Shown here one piece after another: positions 38,150 to 47,871 of a DNA stretch of 64,000 bases. This DNA is from Neptunomonas marina (GTDB lineage: Bacteria > Pseudomonadota > Gammaproteobacteria > Pseudomonadales > Balneatricaceae), in the NCBI RefSeq assembly GCF_004005935.1, contig NZ_SACQ01000002.1, positions 538,692 through 602,691 of the forward strand. The letters run 5' to 3'. Each line of letters begins with the position of its first letter. The first letter of the stretch is position 1. The position numbers and the translations under genes are program-made. The notes beneath the pieces were generated by a model that was not told the origin of the DNA, ran no database searches, and worked only from the letters and a program-made list of their open reading frames with translations.

Positions 38150-39657
38150 GCAGCAACCACGCAGTTACGGCTGCGCTTTTTCGCTTTATAGAGCGCAGTG
38201 TCGGCGTGCTCTACCAGTTGGTGCGGGCTGTTCTCGGCACTGGGCACTAAGGTCTCCAAGCCTTGGCTGGCGGTCACCACCAGACCGGCTGATGAGCGGT
38301 CGTGAGGAATACCAAGAGCGAGAATTTGATCGCGAATAGCTTGTGCCACGTTGAGCGCGCCGGCTTTATCCGTATCTGGCAGCAGCACGGCGAACTCCTC
38401 TCCACCGTAGCGAAAAATAGCATCGTGGGAGCGATTAACACTGTTTTGCATGGCACTGGCCACACGTCGCAGGCAACTATCGCCCGCTAAATGACCGTAT
38501 CGGTCGTTAAATGCTTTGAAGTGATCTACATCCACCATAATGAGTGACAACGGCTGACGGGTGCGAGCACAGCGGCGCCACTCCATCTCGAGCTGCTTTT
38601 CGAACTCACGACGGTTGTTTACACCTGTGAGGCCATCGATCCGAGCCGAACGCTCTAGCACATCACGCGAGCGCTTGAGATCTAACATCATGCGTATACG
38701 CGCTTTGAGCACTGCGGGGGCGCGGTCTTGGACAAGATAATCCGATACGCCGTGGGAGTAAGCGGTGACCTCCTGTTGATCATCTGATTCTGCGCCCGCA
38801 ATCGCGATCGGTATAAACGCATGATTAAACTGCTGCACCATCCGTTGGCAGTAGAGCAAGTTTTGCAGCCACCCATCACCTGCGGCGACCAGAATCAGAT
38901 CCGGCGTTTGCTCGGCGGATTCCAGTAACTGCTTCAGGTCAGCGAAGGTGGCGGGGAGTAAAATATTGTAACTGGCGCGCAAAGCATCAATGGTTTGCCA
39001 GACGGTGCTGATGCCCTCGGGGGCGAATACTGCGATGGTATGGTGCTGCGCGTACTTGCAGGCTTTACCCGAGTCATACTCAACATCGGTGGACTCGCCG
39101 GCAAAGAATGCGGTGATCTCTTCGTTGGTAGCTAATCCGAGTAGCTTACGCCCGTCGCTGGCAAGAATAACAGGGACGCGGGATCCCACATGGCTAGATT
39201 CCCAAGCATCCTGCCAGGTATCAAGTATCTCTTCGCACTCAAAATCGACCGATAACTCGGTGGGTAAACCGGCGGCTTCCAGACAATCAAAGATGACCGC
39301 AGGACTTGCGATATCAAGTCCATCAACCCAAAGCGCTTTGTAAAACAGGCGGCGGAAAAGTTGGGCTTTTTCAGGATCGATGAGACCCGCAGCAATAACG
39401 CATAAATTGGCAAAGCGGCTATCAGGGCGCTCGGGAGGTAGAGCAATACTGATATCACTGGCGTAGCTGCGAACCGAAAAAACGTCGCTGGCAAGCTCCG
39501 CGAGTAGATCGGGAGAGTTACCTTGCAAGCCGATATCTTGGGCGTGTTCGACCAAACGATACTCAACTTGATCAAGCAAGTTCAACGCGTACAGGCGCTC
39601 GTGCAATGCATAGCTGTACGGGCAGTTGAGGTCGGCATAAACGATATATTGCAGCAT
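38146..39657 (-). CDS. Diguanylate cyclase with DsbA-like N-terminal domain and pseudo-receiver
   Basis: A 503-residue three-domain protein. Residues 1-190 resemble a DsbA/FrnE-type thioredoxin fold (VYADLNCPYSYALHERLYAL, and SRVPVILASDGRKLLGL like the cis-Pro loop). The active-site position reads CPYS (12-15), so the second cysteine is missing. Residues about 205-330 look like a response-regulator receiver, but the phospho-acceptor region reads PDLILVAAGDG and lacks the normal Asp. A GGDEF domain follows with an intact GGEEF (418-422) and an RxxD inhibitory site RSHD (409-412), so c-di-GMP synthesis with feedback inhibition is expected. No membrane segment or signal is seen; it should be cytoplasmic. 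Confidence 0.85.
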   Translation of the reverse strand: MLQYIVYADLNCPYSYALHERLYALNLLDQVEYRLVEHAQDIGLQGNSPDLLAELASDVFSVRSYASDISIALPPERPDSRFANLCVIAAGLIDPEKAQLFRRLFYKALWVDGLDIASPAVIFDCLEAAGLPTELSVDFECEEILDTWQDAWESSHVGSRVPVILASDGRKLLGLATNEEITAFFAGESTDVEYDSGKACKYAQHHTIAVFAPEGISTVWQTIDALRASYNILLPATFADLKQLLESAEQTPDLILVAAGDGWLQNLLYCQRMVQQFNHAFIPIAIAGAESDDQQEVTAYSHGVSDYLVQDRAPAVLKARIRMMLDLKRSRDVLERSARIDGLTGVNNRREFEKQLEMEWRRCARTRQPLSLIMVDVDHFKAFNDRYGHLAGDSCLRRVASAMQNSVNRSHDAIFRYGGEEFAVLLPDTDKAGALNVAQAIRDQILALGIPHDRSSAGLVVTASQGLETLVPSAENSPHQLVEHADTALYKAKKRSRNCVVAA

Positions 39658-39773
39658 AGATCAAACCACTCGGTGCGTTACCTGGAATACCTATTCAATC
39701 AAGGTATCGGCCAATAGAGAAAAAACTTGGAGGCAGGCTAGCGTGTGTTGGCTTAGTCGTCGCTGAGTGAAAC

Positions 39774-39800
39774 GAAAAACAGCGCCATGTGGCGCTGTTT
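39774..39800 (-). terminator. Terminator of the pst-phoU operon
   Basis: AAACAGCGCCA-TG-TGGCGCTGTTT (39777-39800); on the minus strand it ends in five T. It lies 20 nt beyond the phoU stop. Confidence 0.9.
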
Positions 39801-39819
39801 AGATGCGTTTGAGAGGCGC

Positions 39820-40557
39820 TTAGTCTTCGGTGCTGTCGCTAATGCCAGCTGTCTCTTTAATCTCAGACAGAGGCAGATGGCGTACATCGGTACCGCTAAC
39901 GAGGTAGATCAGGTGCTCAGACATATTACGTGCGTGATCACCGATACGCTCCAAGCTACGCAGTACCCAGATGACGTTTAGACAGCTCGAGATCGCGCGT
40001 GAGTCTTCCATCATATAGGTCATCAGTGAGCGCATCGCCGTCCGGTACTCAAGATCAACCGCTTTGTCTTGCTTAGCGACATGGTAAGCCAGCTCAGCAT
40101 CGTTACGTGCAAAGGCGGTCAGTACATCTTTCACCATGTTGCGCACTAGGTTACCGATGTGACGAACTTCCTGATAACCGCGTTGGGAGTCGCCATCTTC
40201 AACCAGCTCAATGGCATGGCGGCAGATACGGCTAGCTTCATCGCCCATACGCTCTAGGTCGTTGACCGCTTTCGAGATCGCTACGATCAGGCGCAGGTCG
40301 CTCGCTGCCGGTTGGCGGCGGGCAATGATCGTTGTGCAGCGCTCGTCGATCATCACTTCCATGTCGTTAGTTTGCTTGTCAACGCGACGTGACCGCTCGG
40401 CCATCTCCGCATCACCGGTCAGAAGGGCTTCAACCGCATCATGTACTTGGCGCTCTACGATACCACCCATGGTAAGTAGCTCGGTACGAATCTCTTCCAG
40501 CTCATCGTTAAATTGCTGTGAGATGTGAGTCGAGTAGTTGTCCTGTTTGAGTTCCAC
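39820..40557 (-). CDS. phoU: Phosphate signalling protein PhoU
   Basis: PhoU links the Pst transporter to PhoR, keeping the Pho regulon off when phosphate is plentiful. The 245-residue all-helical protein has two PhoU repeats with the metal-binding type motif seen as NDLERMGDEASRI (about residues 81-93) and RSLERIGDHARNM (about 186-198). It is the last gene of the pstCAB-phoU operon and ends at a strong terminator. Confidence 0.96.
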   Translation of the reverse strand: MELKQDNYSTHISQQFNDELEEIRTELLTMGGIVERQVHDAVEALLTGDAEMAERSRRVDKQTNDMEVMIDERCTTIIARRQPAASDLRLIVAISKAVNDLERMGDEASRICRHAIELVEDGDSQRGYQEVRHIGNLVRNMVKDVLTAFARNDAELAYHVAKQDKAVDLEYRTAMRSLMTYMMEDSRAISSCLNVIWVLRSLERIGDHARNMSEHLIYLVSGTDVRHLPLSEIKETAGISDSTED

Positions 40558-40607
40558 TGTTAGGTACTCCGGCCTATATATTCAGTTAATTGAGAACGCG
40601 ATTACGG

Positions 40608-41447
40608 TTAACCGTAACGACCTGTGATGTAGTCTTCGGTCTGCTTCTTCTCAGGGTTAGTGAAGAGGGTGTCTGTTACACCAAACTCGATCAAATCACC
40701 CATATACATGAAGGCAGTATAGTCGGAAACACGGGCTGCCTGTTGCATGTTGTGGGTAACGATCACGATCGTGAAGTCATTCTTCAGCTCGTGGATCAGC
40801 TCTTCAATTTTCAAAGTAGAGATAGGGTCTAGTGCAGAAGCGGGTTCGTCGAGCAGCAGAACCTCTGGCTTCACGGCGATGGTACGCGCGATAACCAAAC
40901 GTTGCTGCTGACCACCGGACATACCCAGTGCGCTTTCATGTAAGCGATCTTTTACCTCATCCCACAGTGCAGCGGATTTAAGCGCCCACTCAACCGTTTC
41001 ATCAATTTCACGCTTCTTATTGATGCCTTGGATACGCAGGCCATAAGCCACGTTCTCGTAGATCGATTTTGGGAATGGGTTGGGTTTCTGGAACACCATA
41101 CCCACGCGGCGGCGCAAGTCAGCAACTTCTACCGCACGGTCGTAGATGTTGTTGCCATCCAGCAAGATCTGGCCGGAGATATTACAACCATCAACTAAGT
41201 CGTTCATACGGTTGAAGCAGCGTAGCAGGGTAGACTTACCGCAACCGGATGGGCCGATAAAGGCGGTTACACGTTTCTTCGGAATATCCATGTTGATACC
41301 GTGTAGCGCTTCTTTTTCGCCATACGCCAAGCGTAGGTCCTTTACCTGTAGCGTCGTTGTTTCGGTATCGAGGCTAAGGTTGCGGTCGGCACGCTGCAAC
41401 GAAGAGATATCGATGCCATGAGTTTTCGCGTCAGTCGTCATCTTCAA
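40608..41447 (-). CDS. pstB: Phosphate ABC transporter ATPase PstB
   Basis: PstB powers high-affinity phosphate uptake. The 279-residue protein has Walker [10 protein letters not shown] (about 65-73), ABC signature MSGGQQQR (about 175-182) and Walker [14 protein letters not shown]. The first 25 or so residues before the core are an extension common in marine gammaproteobacteria. It lies between pstA and phoU. Confidence 0.97.
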   Translation of the reverse strand: MKMTTDAKTHGIDISSLQRADRNLSLDTETTTLQVKDLRLAYGEKEALHGINMDIPKKRVTAFIGPSGCGKSTLLRCFNRMNDLVDGCNISGQILLDGNNIYDRAVEVADLRRRVGMVFQKPNPFPKSIYENVAYGLRIQGINKKREIDETVEWALKSAALWDEVKDRLHESALGMSGGQQQRLVIARTIAVKPEVLLLDEPASALDPISTLKIEELIHELKNDFTIVIVTHNMQQAARVSDYTAFMYMGDLIEFGVTDTLFTNPEKKQTEDYITGRYG

Positions 41448-41479
41448 TAAACCTTTTTCTAAAATTCGTTAAAACAGCG

Positions 41480-43177
41480 TTACATTTCGAGCGCTTTGTA
41501 TTTTTCACGCAGATGGTTACGGATCTGGACTGCTGAGATGTTAAGCAGTGCGATAACCGCAACCAGCAATAGTGCTGTTGCATATACTAGCGGTCGAGCC
41601 GCTTCAACGTTAGGGCTCTGGAAGCCCACATCATAGATATGGAAGCCCAAGTGCATAAATTTCTGATCCAAGTGCAGGAATGGGTAGTTCCCATCTAGCG
41701 GCAAGTTTGGTGCTAGCTTCACAACGCCCACCAACATGAGGGGGGCTACCTCACCGGCTGCACGTGCGATGGCAAGAATGACACCGGTCATCATGGCAGG
41801 GCTCGCCATGGGCAGTACGACTTTCCATAGTGTCTCTGCTTTTGTTGCGCCAAGCGCCAAAGAACCCTCGCGGATCGCGCGTGGAATACGTGTTAAACCC
41901 TCTTCCGTTGCTACGATAACCACCGGAACAGTAAGCAGTGCTAGCGTGATGGATGCCCACATGAGGCCGCCAGTACCAAAGGTAGGTGATGGCAGGGCTT
42001 CAGGGTAGAACAAACGGTCGATGTTGCCGCCTAAGAAGTAGACGAAGAAACCTAAGCCGAATACACCATAAACAATAGATGGAACGCCTGCTAAGTTGTT
42101 CACCGCAATGCGGATCAAACGCGTAGTGAAGCCTTGTTTGGCATACTCGCGCAGGTAAACCGCTGCGATAACTCCGAAAGGTGTTACCAGAACCGACATG
42201 ATGATGACCATCAAAACGGTACCGAAGATCGCTGGGAAAATGCCCCCTTCCGTATTCGCTTCACGTGGCTCGTCTGAGACAAACTCCCACAGTTTGCTAC
42301 CGTAATGGCCAAGCTTTGCAAAGATACCCATGTCGTTCGGGCGGAAAGCGCGAACGATTTTGGCGATATCGATCTCGATAGTTTGGCCACCTGATACTTC
42401 AGCCACGATTTTGTCGCGGTTGATCTGGCCGTATAGATCGATAAGTTCATCCTGCAGTACTTTATATTCTTCGCCAAGCTCTGCGCGGCGAGCGTCAATT
42501 TCTGCGAACGCGGCAGCATCGGTAGAGCCGTCTAGCTCCAATGAGCGTTGCTTCAAGCGCAGGCGCTCGATCTCGTAGTTGATGGCGCCGATCTCATGCT
42601 TTTCGATCTGGTAGATCGAGTCATGAATCTCCTGCGCGCGCTCGATGCTCGCTTCAAACTTGTCCCACAGCGCTAAATATTCAGGCGTTTTGTCGTAGCC
42701 ATCGTACTGGCCGACAACAGTGTCGCCCTCTTTAAGTGCGCGCAGGTAGCCATAGAAGTTACCCCATTCGTGGCGCTCTGCCGCGAACAGCATCTCTGGA
42801 TACTGCTGGTTGGATAGATTGTCGTGTAGTACCCACGTGAAATCGGTACCGCCTACGTCACGGTTACCAATTTTCATCAGGTCGCGGCGCATCTCTTCGA
42901 CACCTTCTGGTACATCTACGCCAGCATCCCGCAGCTGTGTTGCAGGAACTCGCTCGCTATCAACCGTTTCACCGATGATGCGAATAGAGTGGTTATTTTG
43001 CGAATAGGTTGCTTGCAAAATATCCGCAGGCCAGAAGTGTACCAAGCCGCGCGATGCGATCAGGAGCAATAGCCCCACGACCATAATAATGCTGATGGCA
43101 ACAGCTCCAGCGTTTAACCAAACCCAAGGTGATCCGGATTTGGCCCATTCAGAAAAAGAGACTTTCATTTTCATCAA
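41480..43177 (-). CDS. pstA: Phosphate ABC transporter permease PstA, long form
   Basis: One of the two PstCA channel subunits. At 565 residues it is about twice the E. coli length. After a first membrane helix (about residues 20-43) comes a large insert of about 250 residues with a coiled-coil stretch (YQIEKHEIGAINYEIERLRL and following), predicted to be periplasmic. The permease core follows (about 310-555), with the EAA-type loop REGSLALGATKAETLWKVVL. Similar long forms occur in Pseudomonas and vibrios. It is 17 nt after pstC. Confidence 0.93.
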   Translation of the reverse strand: MMKMKVSFSEWAKSGSPWVWLNAGAVAISIIMVVGLLLLIASRGLVHFWPADILQATYSQNNHSIRIIGETVDSERVPATQLRDAGVDVPEGVEEMRRDLMKIGNRDVGGTDFTWVLHDNLSNQQYPEMLFAAERHEWGNFYGYLRALKEGDTVVGQYDGYDKTPEYLALWDKFEASIERAQEIHDSIYQIEKHEIGAINYEIERLRLKQRSLELDGSTDAAAFAEIDARRAELGEEYKVLQDELIDLYGQINRDKIVAEVSGGQTIEIDIAKIVRAFRPNDMGIFAKLGHYGSKLWEFVSDEPREANTEGGIFPAIFGTVLMVIIMSVLVTPFGVIAAVYLREYAKQGFTTRLIRIAVNNLAGVPSIVYGVFGLGFFVYFLGGNIDRLFYPEALPSPTFGTGGLMWASITLALLTVPVVIVATEEGLTRIPRAIREGSLALGATKAETLWKVVLPMASPAMMTGVILAIARAAGEVAPLMLVGVVKLAPNLPLDGNYPFLHLDQKFMHLGFHIYDVGFQSPNVEAARPLVYATALLLVAVIALLNISAVQIRNHLREKYKALEM

Positions 43178-43194
43178 TCCTCGATAATCCGGTA

Positions 43195-45465
43195 TTACAG
43201 TGAGCCGTACTTCTTACGTAGATGCTGGCGCACCAGCTCGGCAAGCGTATTGACGACAAAGGTAAACAGGAACAGTACGAACGCTGCTAAGAACAGAATG
43301 CGGTAGTGGGTACTGCCGACCTCTGACTCGGGCATCTCGACAGCGATGTTAGCTGCCAGCGTACGCATACCCTCAAAGATGTTCATATCCATGATGGGGG
43401 TATTACCTGTTGCCATCAGTACGATCATGGTTTCACCTACCGCACGGCCCATACCGATCATCAGAGCGGAGAAGATACCTGGGCTGGCTGTTGGCAGCAC
43501 CACACGTGTCAGCGTTTGCCAAGGTGTCGCGCCCAGTGCCAAAGAGCCATAGCTCAAGTGTTTAGGGACTGCAAAGATCGCATCCTCAGTGATCGAGAAG
43601 ATCGTTGGGATAACGGCAAAGCCCATCGCGATACCCACCACGAGAGCGTTACGCTGATCATATGGAATCTCCAGACCGTTACTGATCCATAGGCGCATAT
43701 CGCCGCCAAAGAGTAGAACCTCGATGCCATCGGAAATATTTAAACTAAACAGCACCGCGAGAATAATCACAGGCACCAGTAAAGCAGCATCCCAGCCCTC
43801 TGGAATAAGGAAACGGATGCGGTTAGGTACTTGCGCCCACACGAAGCCAAAGGTCACGATCGCGATGGGGACAACCATCAGGATCACGAATATGCCCGCT
43901 AACTGATCCTCCATAAAAGGTGCCAACCATAGACCGGCCAAGAAGCCCAAAATAACCGTCGGTAGTGCTTCCATCAGCTCGATAAAAGGTTTGACCTTGC
44001 GGCGCATCGCCGGAACCATGAAGTATGCCGTGTAGACAGCACCTGCGATGGCAAGCGGTGTACCCAGTAGCATGGCGTAGAACGCCGCTTTCAACGTACC
44101 AAACGCCAGTGGCATAAGGCTGTATTTGGGCTCGAAGTCATTGTTTGCAGCAGAGGACTGCCAGATAAATTCGGGCTCTTGGTAACCTTCGTACCACACC
44201 TTCTCCCACAGCGCGCTCCACGAAACATCTGGGTGCTCATTGTGGATAGCCCACAATGTCAGCATGTTGTTCTCTTCTACGAGTAGAGCGTTCGAGCGTG
44301 GCGCGTAAGCGATGTAGTCTGCTTCACCTGAGGTTACGGCTTCTGTTAGCGCATTGCGGTGTGCTGTTGTGTTAAACAGGCGCAATGTACCGGCTTCATC
44401 AATTGAGGCGAAACCTTTGCGGCGATGCTCGGTGGAGATATCAACCACCGGTGAGCTACCACCTTCAAAGCTACGAATCTTCGTTAAGTGCCAGTTAGTG
44501 TCCTGATCGCGCACCAAGAACCACTGGTTGATATTGCCTTGGTTATCGCCGATCAACAGCGCATTGCCACCTAGCAGCAATTGGAATACGGTGATTTCAC
44601 CGCTGGTTGCTTCGACAACTTGCGATGTTTGTGGGCCATCGTCAGCTTGTAGATCGACAACCGCGACTTTGTTTTTGCCTGCGATCATTAACCAGCGGCG
44701 ATCAGGCAGCTGGATGATCTTCTGAGCTTTGATATTGAATGCCGGTAATTCGATAGACGACAGGCTTGTCTCTACCTCGTCGGTCATCATGTTGACCTCA
44801 ACGGATAGAATTGTCTGTGTCATACCTGTCGCATCACCGCCGATCAAGCTCCAGTTCTCTTCGTCGAACGCTACTGCCAGCTTAGTGAGTGGCTTATCGC
44901 CGACACGAATAAGCTCGCTACCGACAGGGTATTCAATACTCGGTGTAATAACGCGCACACCGTCTGGGTAGGTCGACTTGTAATCGTGCTTAAAGATGAG
45001 CGCTTCACCATTGCTGTAGCCCAGTGCAAGTAGATGCTGCGCCTCTGATATAACCGATAAGCTCGCGATCTCAGCACCAGCGGGGTGTGGCAGCGCTTGT
45101 TCTTTAAGAACGGTGCCATCTAACGTATTGAAAAAGACCGCTTGGCCTTGATCTGTAATACGAACGCCGATCTCAGCTTGCTCTTCCATAGAGAGGTAAA
45201 GCGTTTTGCCTTCACCCGGAGACGCGTAGGCTTCGACTGTACGGCCATCCTGCTGCCAACGATCCATCGTTGCCGACTGGAACAGCGGAGCGACTTCGTA
45301 TAGCAAGTAGAAGAAGATCAGTAGGATTGCGATGATCACGCTGATGCCGCCAAACGCAATACCCACAGTCGCAGATTTATCTTTCAATGCACGGAGTTTG
45401 CGCAGGCGTTGCTGTGCAGGTGTATTGAAATCGATTTGTGGAGTCGTGGTGTTTTCAGTGCTCAT
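43195..45465 (-). CDS. pstC: Phosphate ABC transporter permease PstC, long form
   Basis: The second channel subunit, 756 residues. A membrane helix (about 35-60) is followed by a large periplasmic insert of about 370 residues, rich in beta-strands and resembling a beta-propeller (LLALGYSNGEALIF, NALLIGDNQGNINQWFLV, FASIDEAGTLRLFNTT). The permease core occupies about 455-745 with YGSLALGATPWQTLTRVVLP. The insert's role is unknown. A Pho box lies upstream, and a terminator separates it from pstS. Confidence 0.93.
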   Translation of the reverse strand: MSTENTTTPQIDFNTPAQQRLRKLRALKDKSATVGIAFGGISVIIAILLIFFYLLYEVAPLFQSATMDRWQQDGRTVEAYASPGEGKTLYLSMEEQAEIGVRITDQGQAVFFNTLDGTVLKEQALPHPAGAEIASLSVISEAQHLLALGYSNGEALIFKHDYKSTYPDGVRVITPSIEYPVGSELIRVGDKPLTKLAVAFDEENWSLIGGDATGMTQTILSVEVNMMTDEVETSLSSIELPAFNIKAQKIIQLPDRRWLMIAGKNKVAVVDLQADDGPQTSQVVEATSGEITVFQLLLGGNALLIGDNQGNINQWFLVRDQDTNWHLTKIRSFEGGSSPVVDISTEHRRKGFASIDEAGTLRLFNTTAHRNALTEAVTSGEADYIAYAPRSNALLVEENNMLTLWAIHNEHPDVSWSALWEKVWYEGYQEPEFIWQSSAANNDFEPKYSLMPLAFGTLKAAFYAMLLGTPLAIAGAVYTAYFMVPAMRRKVKPFIELMEALPTVILGFLAGLWLAPFMEDQLAGIFVILMVVPIAIVTFGFVWAQVPNRIRFLIPEGWDAALLVPVIILAVLFSLNISDGIEVLLFGGDMRLWISNGLEIPYDQRNALVVGIAMGFAVIPTIFSITEDAIFAVPKHLSYGSLALGATPWQTLTRVVLPTASPGIFSALMIGMGRAVGETMIVLMATGNTPIMDMNIFEGMRTLAANIAVEMPESEVGSTHYRILFLAAFVLFLFTFVVNTLAELVRQHLRKKYGSL

Positions 45466-45503
45466 GGGAAATATCAGTCCTGGTGGAGCTATTCTGTGCC
45501 GCT

Positions 45504-45537
45504 AGGGTAATGATTCTTTGTGACACTAATGTTACAG
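45504..45537 (-). promoter_or_regulatory. Pho box and weak -10 of pstCAB-phoU
   Basis: On the minus strand, CTGTAAC-ATTA-GTGTCAC (45537 to 45520) matches the 7-4-7 Pho-box pattern. A weak -10 TACCCT follows at the same 10-nt distance seen for phoB and pstS. Confidence 0.82.
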
Positions 45538-45552
45538 GGCATACCTAACGAC

Positions 45553-45582
45553 AAAAGGGAGTTCCTTGCGGAACTCCCTTAA
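45553..45582 (-). terminator. Terminator after pstS
   Basis: On the minus strand AAGGGAGTTCC-GCAA-GGAACTCCCTT is followed by TT. The perfect 11-bp stem lies between pstS and the separate pstC promoter, so the binding protein can be made in excess of the permease. Confidence 0.88.
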
Positions 45583-45612
45583 GCTATTGATATAGCTATG
45601 TTTTGTCTGGTC

Positions 45613-46587
45613 TTATAGACCTAGTTGAGACATTTGCTTCTCAACAACTTTCGCTGGCAGTGGGATGTAGCCATCTTTCACAACAACTTCTTGACCCACT
45701 TTAGCCATAACCATCTTCAAGAACTCACGCTCCATTGGTGGCAGTGCTTGACCAGGCTTCTTGTTAACGTACACGTACAAGAAGCGAGACAGCGGGTAAG
45801 TACCGTTTACCGCATTTTCAGGTGTTGCTTCTACGAATGCTTGACCTTCTTTCTTAGCCAGTGGCAGGGCACGAACAGAAGATGTTTTGTAACCGATGCC
45901 GGAGTAGCCGATACCGTTCAAAGATGTAGAGATCGACTGTACAACCGATGCAGAACCTGGCTGCTCGTTTACGTTGTTCTTGAAGTCACCTTTACATAGC
46001 GCTTTCTTCTTGAAGTAACCGTAAGTACCAGATACTGAGTTACGACCGAACAGTTGGATGCTCTTGTCAGCCAAAGAACCCTCAACACCTACGTCACCCC
46101 AAGTGCTTGCTTCTGCTTTTGCGCCACACTTACGTGTAGAAGAGAAGATCGCGTCAACCTGTGGGATAGATAGACCTTGGATAGGGTTATCTTTGTGTGC
46201 GAACACTGCAAGTGCGTCGATTGCTACAGCAACCGGTGTTGGCTTGTAACCGAATTTTTTCTCAAACGCTTCGATCTCTTTGTCTTTCATCTTACGAGAC
46301 ATAGGACCCATGTTTGATGTGCCTTCAGTCAATGCTGGTGGCGCAGTAGAAGAACCCGCTGCTTGGATCTGAACGTTAACGTTCGGGTAAGTACGCTTGA
46401 ACTCTTCTGCCCAAAGCGTCATTAGGTTAGCCAGTGTGTCAGAACCTACGCTAGACAGGTTACCGGAAACGCCAGATGCCTTGGTGTAAGTTGGCAGATT
46501 TGGGTCCAGCAGGTCTGCAGCGTTAGCAGTCATGCAAGTCGCAGAAATGGCAGCAGCTGCGATTAACTTCTTCATTGGTTTCATCAT
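45613..46587 (-). CDS. pstS: Phosphate-binding periplasmic protein PstS
   Basis: PstS delivers phosphate to PstCAB. The 324-residue protein has a signal peptide ending near residue 23 (CMTANAADL). Ligand-loop sequences are visible: [12 protein letters not shown] (about 46-57), [14 protein letters not shown] (about 75-88), and [11 protein letters not shown] (about 180-190). The presence of two cysteines (RKCGAK, ALCKGD) suggests a disulfide. It has its own Pho box and terminator. Confidence 0.96.
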   Translation of the reverse strand: MMKPMKKLIAAAAISATCMTANAADLLDPNLPTYTKASGVSGNLSSVGSDTLANLMTLWAEEFKRTYPNVNVQIQAAGSSTAPPALTEGTSNMGPMSRKMKDKEIEAFEKKFGYKPTPVAVAIDALAVFAHKDNPIQGLSIPQVDAIFSSTRKCGAKAEASTWGDVGVEGSLADKSIQLFGRNSVSGTYGYFKKKALCKGDFKNNVNEQPGSASVVQSISTSLNGIGYSGIGYKTSSVRALPLAKKEGQAFVEATPENAVNGTYPLSRFLYVYVNKKPGQALPPMEREFLKMVMAKVGQEVVVKDGYIPLPAKVVEKQMSQLGL

Positions 46588-46628
46588 GTGCTCCAGCAGA
46601 GACGAGTTGTTTTAGTTAAGTTGGGCTC

Positions 46629-46662
46629 ACTATAAGAGTGCTTTGTGACACTAATGTGACAT
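46629..46662 (-). promoter_or_regulatory. Pho box and -10 of pstS
   Basis: On the minus strand, ATGTCAC-ATTA-GTGTCAC (46662 to 46645) is the best Pho box in the window. A good -10 TATAGT (46634 to 46629) lies 10 nt downstream. Confidence 0.88.
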
Positions 46663-46798
46663 GATGAAATTTTTCCTGCGGGCGACCTGATAACTATAAG
46701 CGTAACTGACGCTAAACTCGCGTCGCAATATGGGTAGGGTTGGCGTAAACTGATTGAAAATCATAACCCTAAATAGATACAGGGACTTTGTAGTAGCC

Positions 46799-47209
46799 GT
46801 GAACGAGATTGATAGCGCACAGGATGAAACTGCTTTGCAGCAACCTGAAGGTGAGTTAACGCTGAAACGCCCCGCAGGGGCTGATGCCACCAATATGTTT
46901 GGTGATGTCTTCGGTGGTTGGGTGTCTTCACAAGCGGTGCTTGCCGCTGAGATGCGCGCGGGTGCGGTGACAGAAGGCCGAGTGGCGACTGTCTCAACCG
47001 GTGGGATGGAGTTTTTCTCACCAGTGCTGGTGGGGACTATTCTGAGTTTCTACACCCAGGTAGTGGAAACCGGTACCAGTTCAATCCGCATCAAAGTTGA
47101 AGTATGGGGCCGCTGCCCGGATGGCTCGACACGCCGTAAAGTGACGGAAACCGAATGTGTGCAAGTTGCCATCGATAACAGTGGCCATATTCGGGCTTTC
47201 TCGGCGTAA
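46799..47209 (+). CDS. Acyl-CoA thioesterase, hotdog fold (YciA-like)
   Basis: A 136-residue protein from the GTG at 46799; an in-frame TTG at 46754 would add 15 residues and neither start has a strong ribosome-binding site. The hotdog-fold thioesterase core is visible: ADATNMFGDVFGGWVSSQAVLAA (catalytic Asp region; about residues 28-50) and VSTGGMEFFSPVLVGTILSFY. Relatives hydrolyse acyl-CoAs of varied length. It is divergent from pstS. Confidence 0.82.
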   Translation: MNEIDSAQDETALQQPEGELTLKRPAGADATNMFGDVFGGWVSSQAVLAAEMRAGAVTEGRVATVSTGGMEFFSPVLVGTILSFYTQVVETGTSSIRIKVEVWGRCPDGSTRRKVTETECVQVAIDNSGHIRAFSA

Positions 47210-47215
47210 CCGCTA

Positions 47216-47824
47216 TTAGAGGCGTTGCCAAATCAACAGTTGGTTGTTCGCTGGCATCGCCACATCGGCCCGTAAAGCAAAGCCGTGCTGCTCGGCTAAC
47301 TCGGTTACCTGTTCGAAGTCGCGGATACCGCTTTCGCTATTACGTGCTTTGAGCCAAGCGTCAAATTCGCGGTTGCTCTCGGATGTATAGCCGTCTCGAT
47401 AACGAAACGGGCCATAGATAAAGAGCCAACCTCGGCGCGATACCGCACGGCCTGCGCCGGCAAACAGCGCTTTTACCTCTTTCCAGCTCATGATATGCAA
47501 ACTGTTGGCACTAAACAGGGCGTCGTATTGCCGCGTTGGCCAGTGATTTAATACATCCAGTTCTATAGGGGGAGGCAGTGAGCTAATACCGTATTGCTCA
47601 AGGTTGATTGAGAGCGCATCCAAGTACTGCTCACGATCGGAAGCCTGCCAAATGAGATGTGGATGTTGGCTAGTAAGAAAGATAGCGTGTTGCCCCGATC
47701 CGCTGCCCACTTCAAGCACTGAGCGGACGTTAGGCAGGTAGGCATCAAGATGAGTGGCAATCGCATACTTATTGCGCTCGCAGGCTTCGCTATAGTTGAG
47801 CATGAGTTCAAATTCAGCTGGCAT
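47216..47824 (-). CDS. DUF938-family SAM-dependent methyltransferase-like protein
   Basis: A 202-residue protein with a class I methyltransferase motif VLEVGSGSGQHAIFL (about residues 36-50), preceded by the family's SEACERNKYAI. FSANSLHIMSWKEVKALFAGAG and FIYGPFRY are also typical of DUF938. The substrate is unknown. Start is uncertain: ATG at 47824 or an in-frame ATG at 47803, neither with a clear ribosome-binding site. Confidence 0.83.
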   Translation of the reverse strand: MPAEFELMLNYSEACERNKYAIATHLDAYLPNVRSVLEVGSGSGQHAIFLTSQHPHLIWQASDREQYLDALSINLEQYGISSLPPPIELDVLNHWPTRQYDALFSANSLHIMSWKEVKALFAGAGRAVSRRGWLFIYGPFRYRDGYTSESNREFDAWLKARNSESGIRDFEQVTELAEQHGFALRADVAMPANNQLLIWQRL

Positions 47825-47871
47825 TTAAAGACGCGATTTTGAGAGGGTTTTTATGAATGCACCCTTACTCA

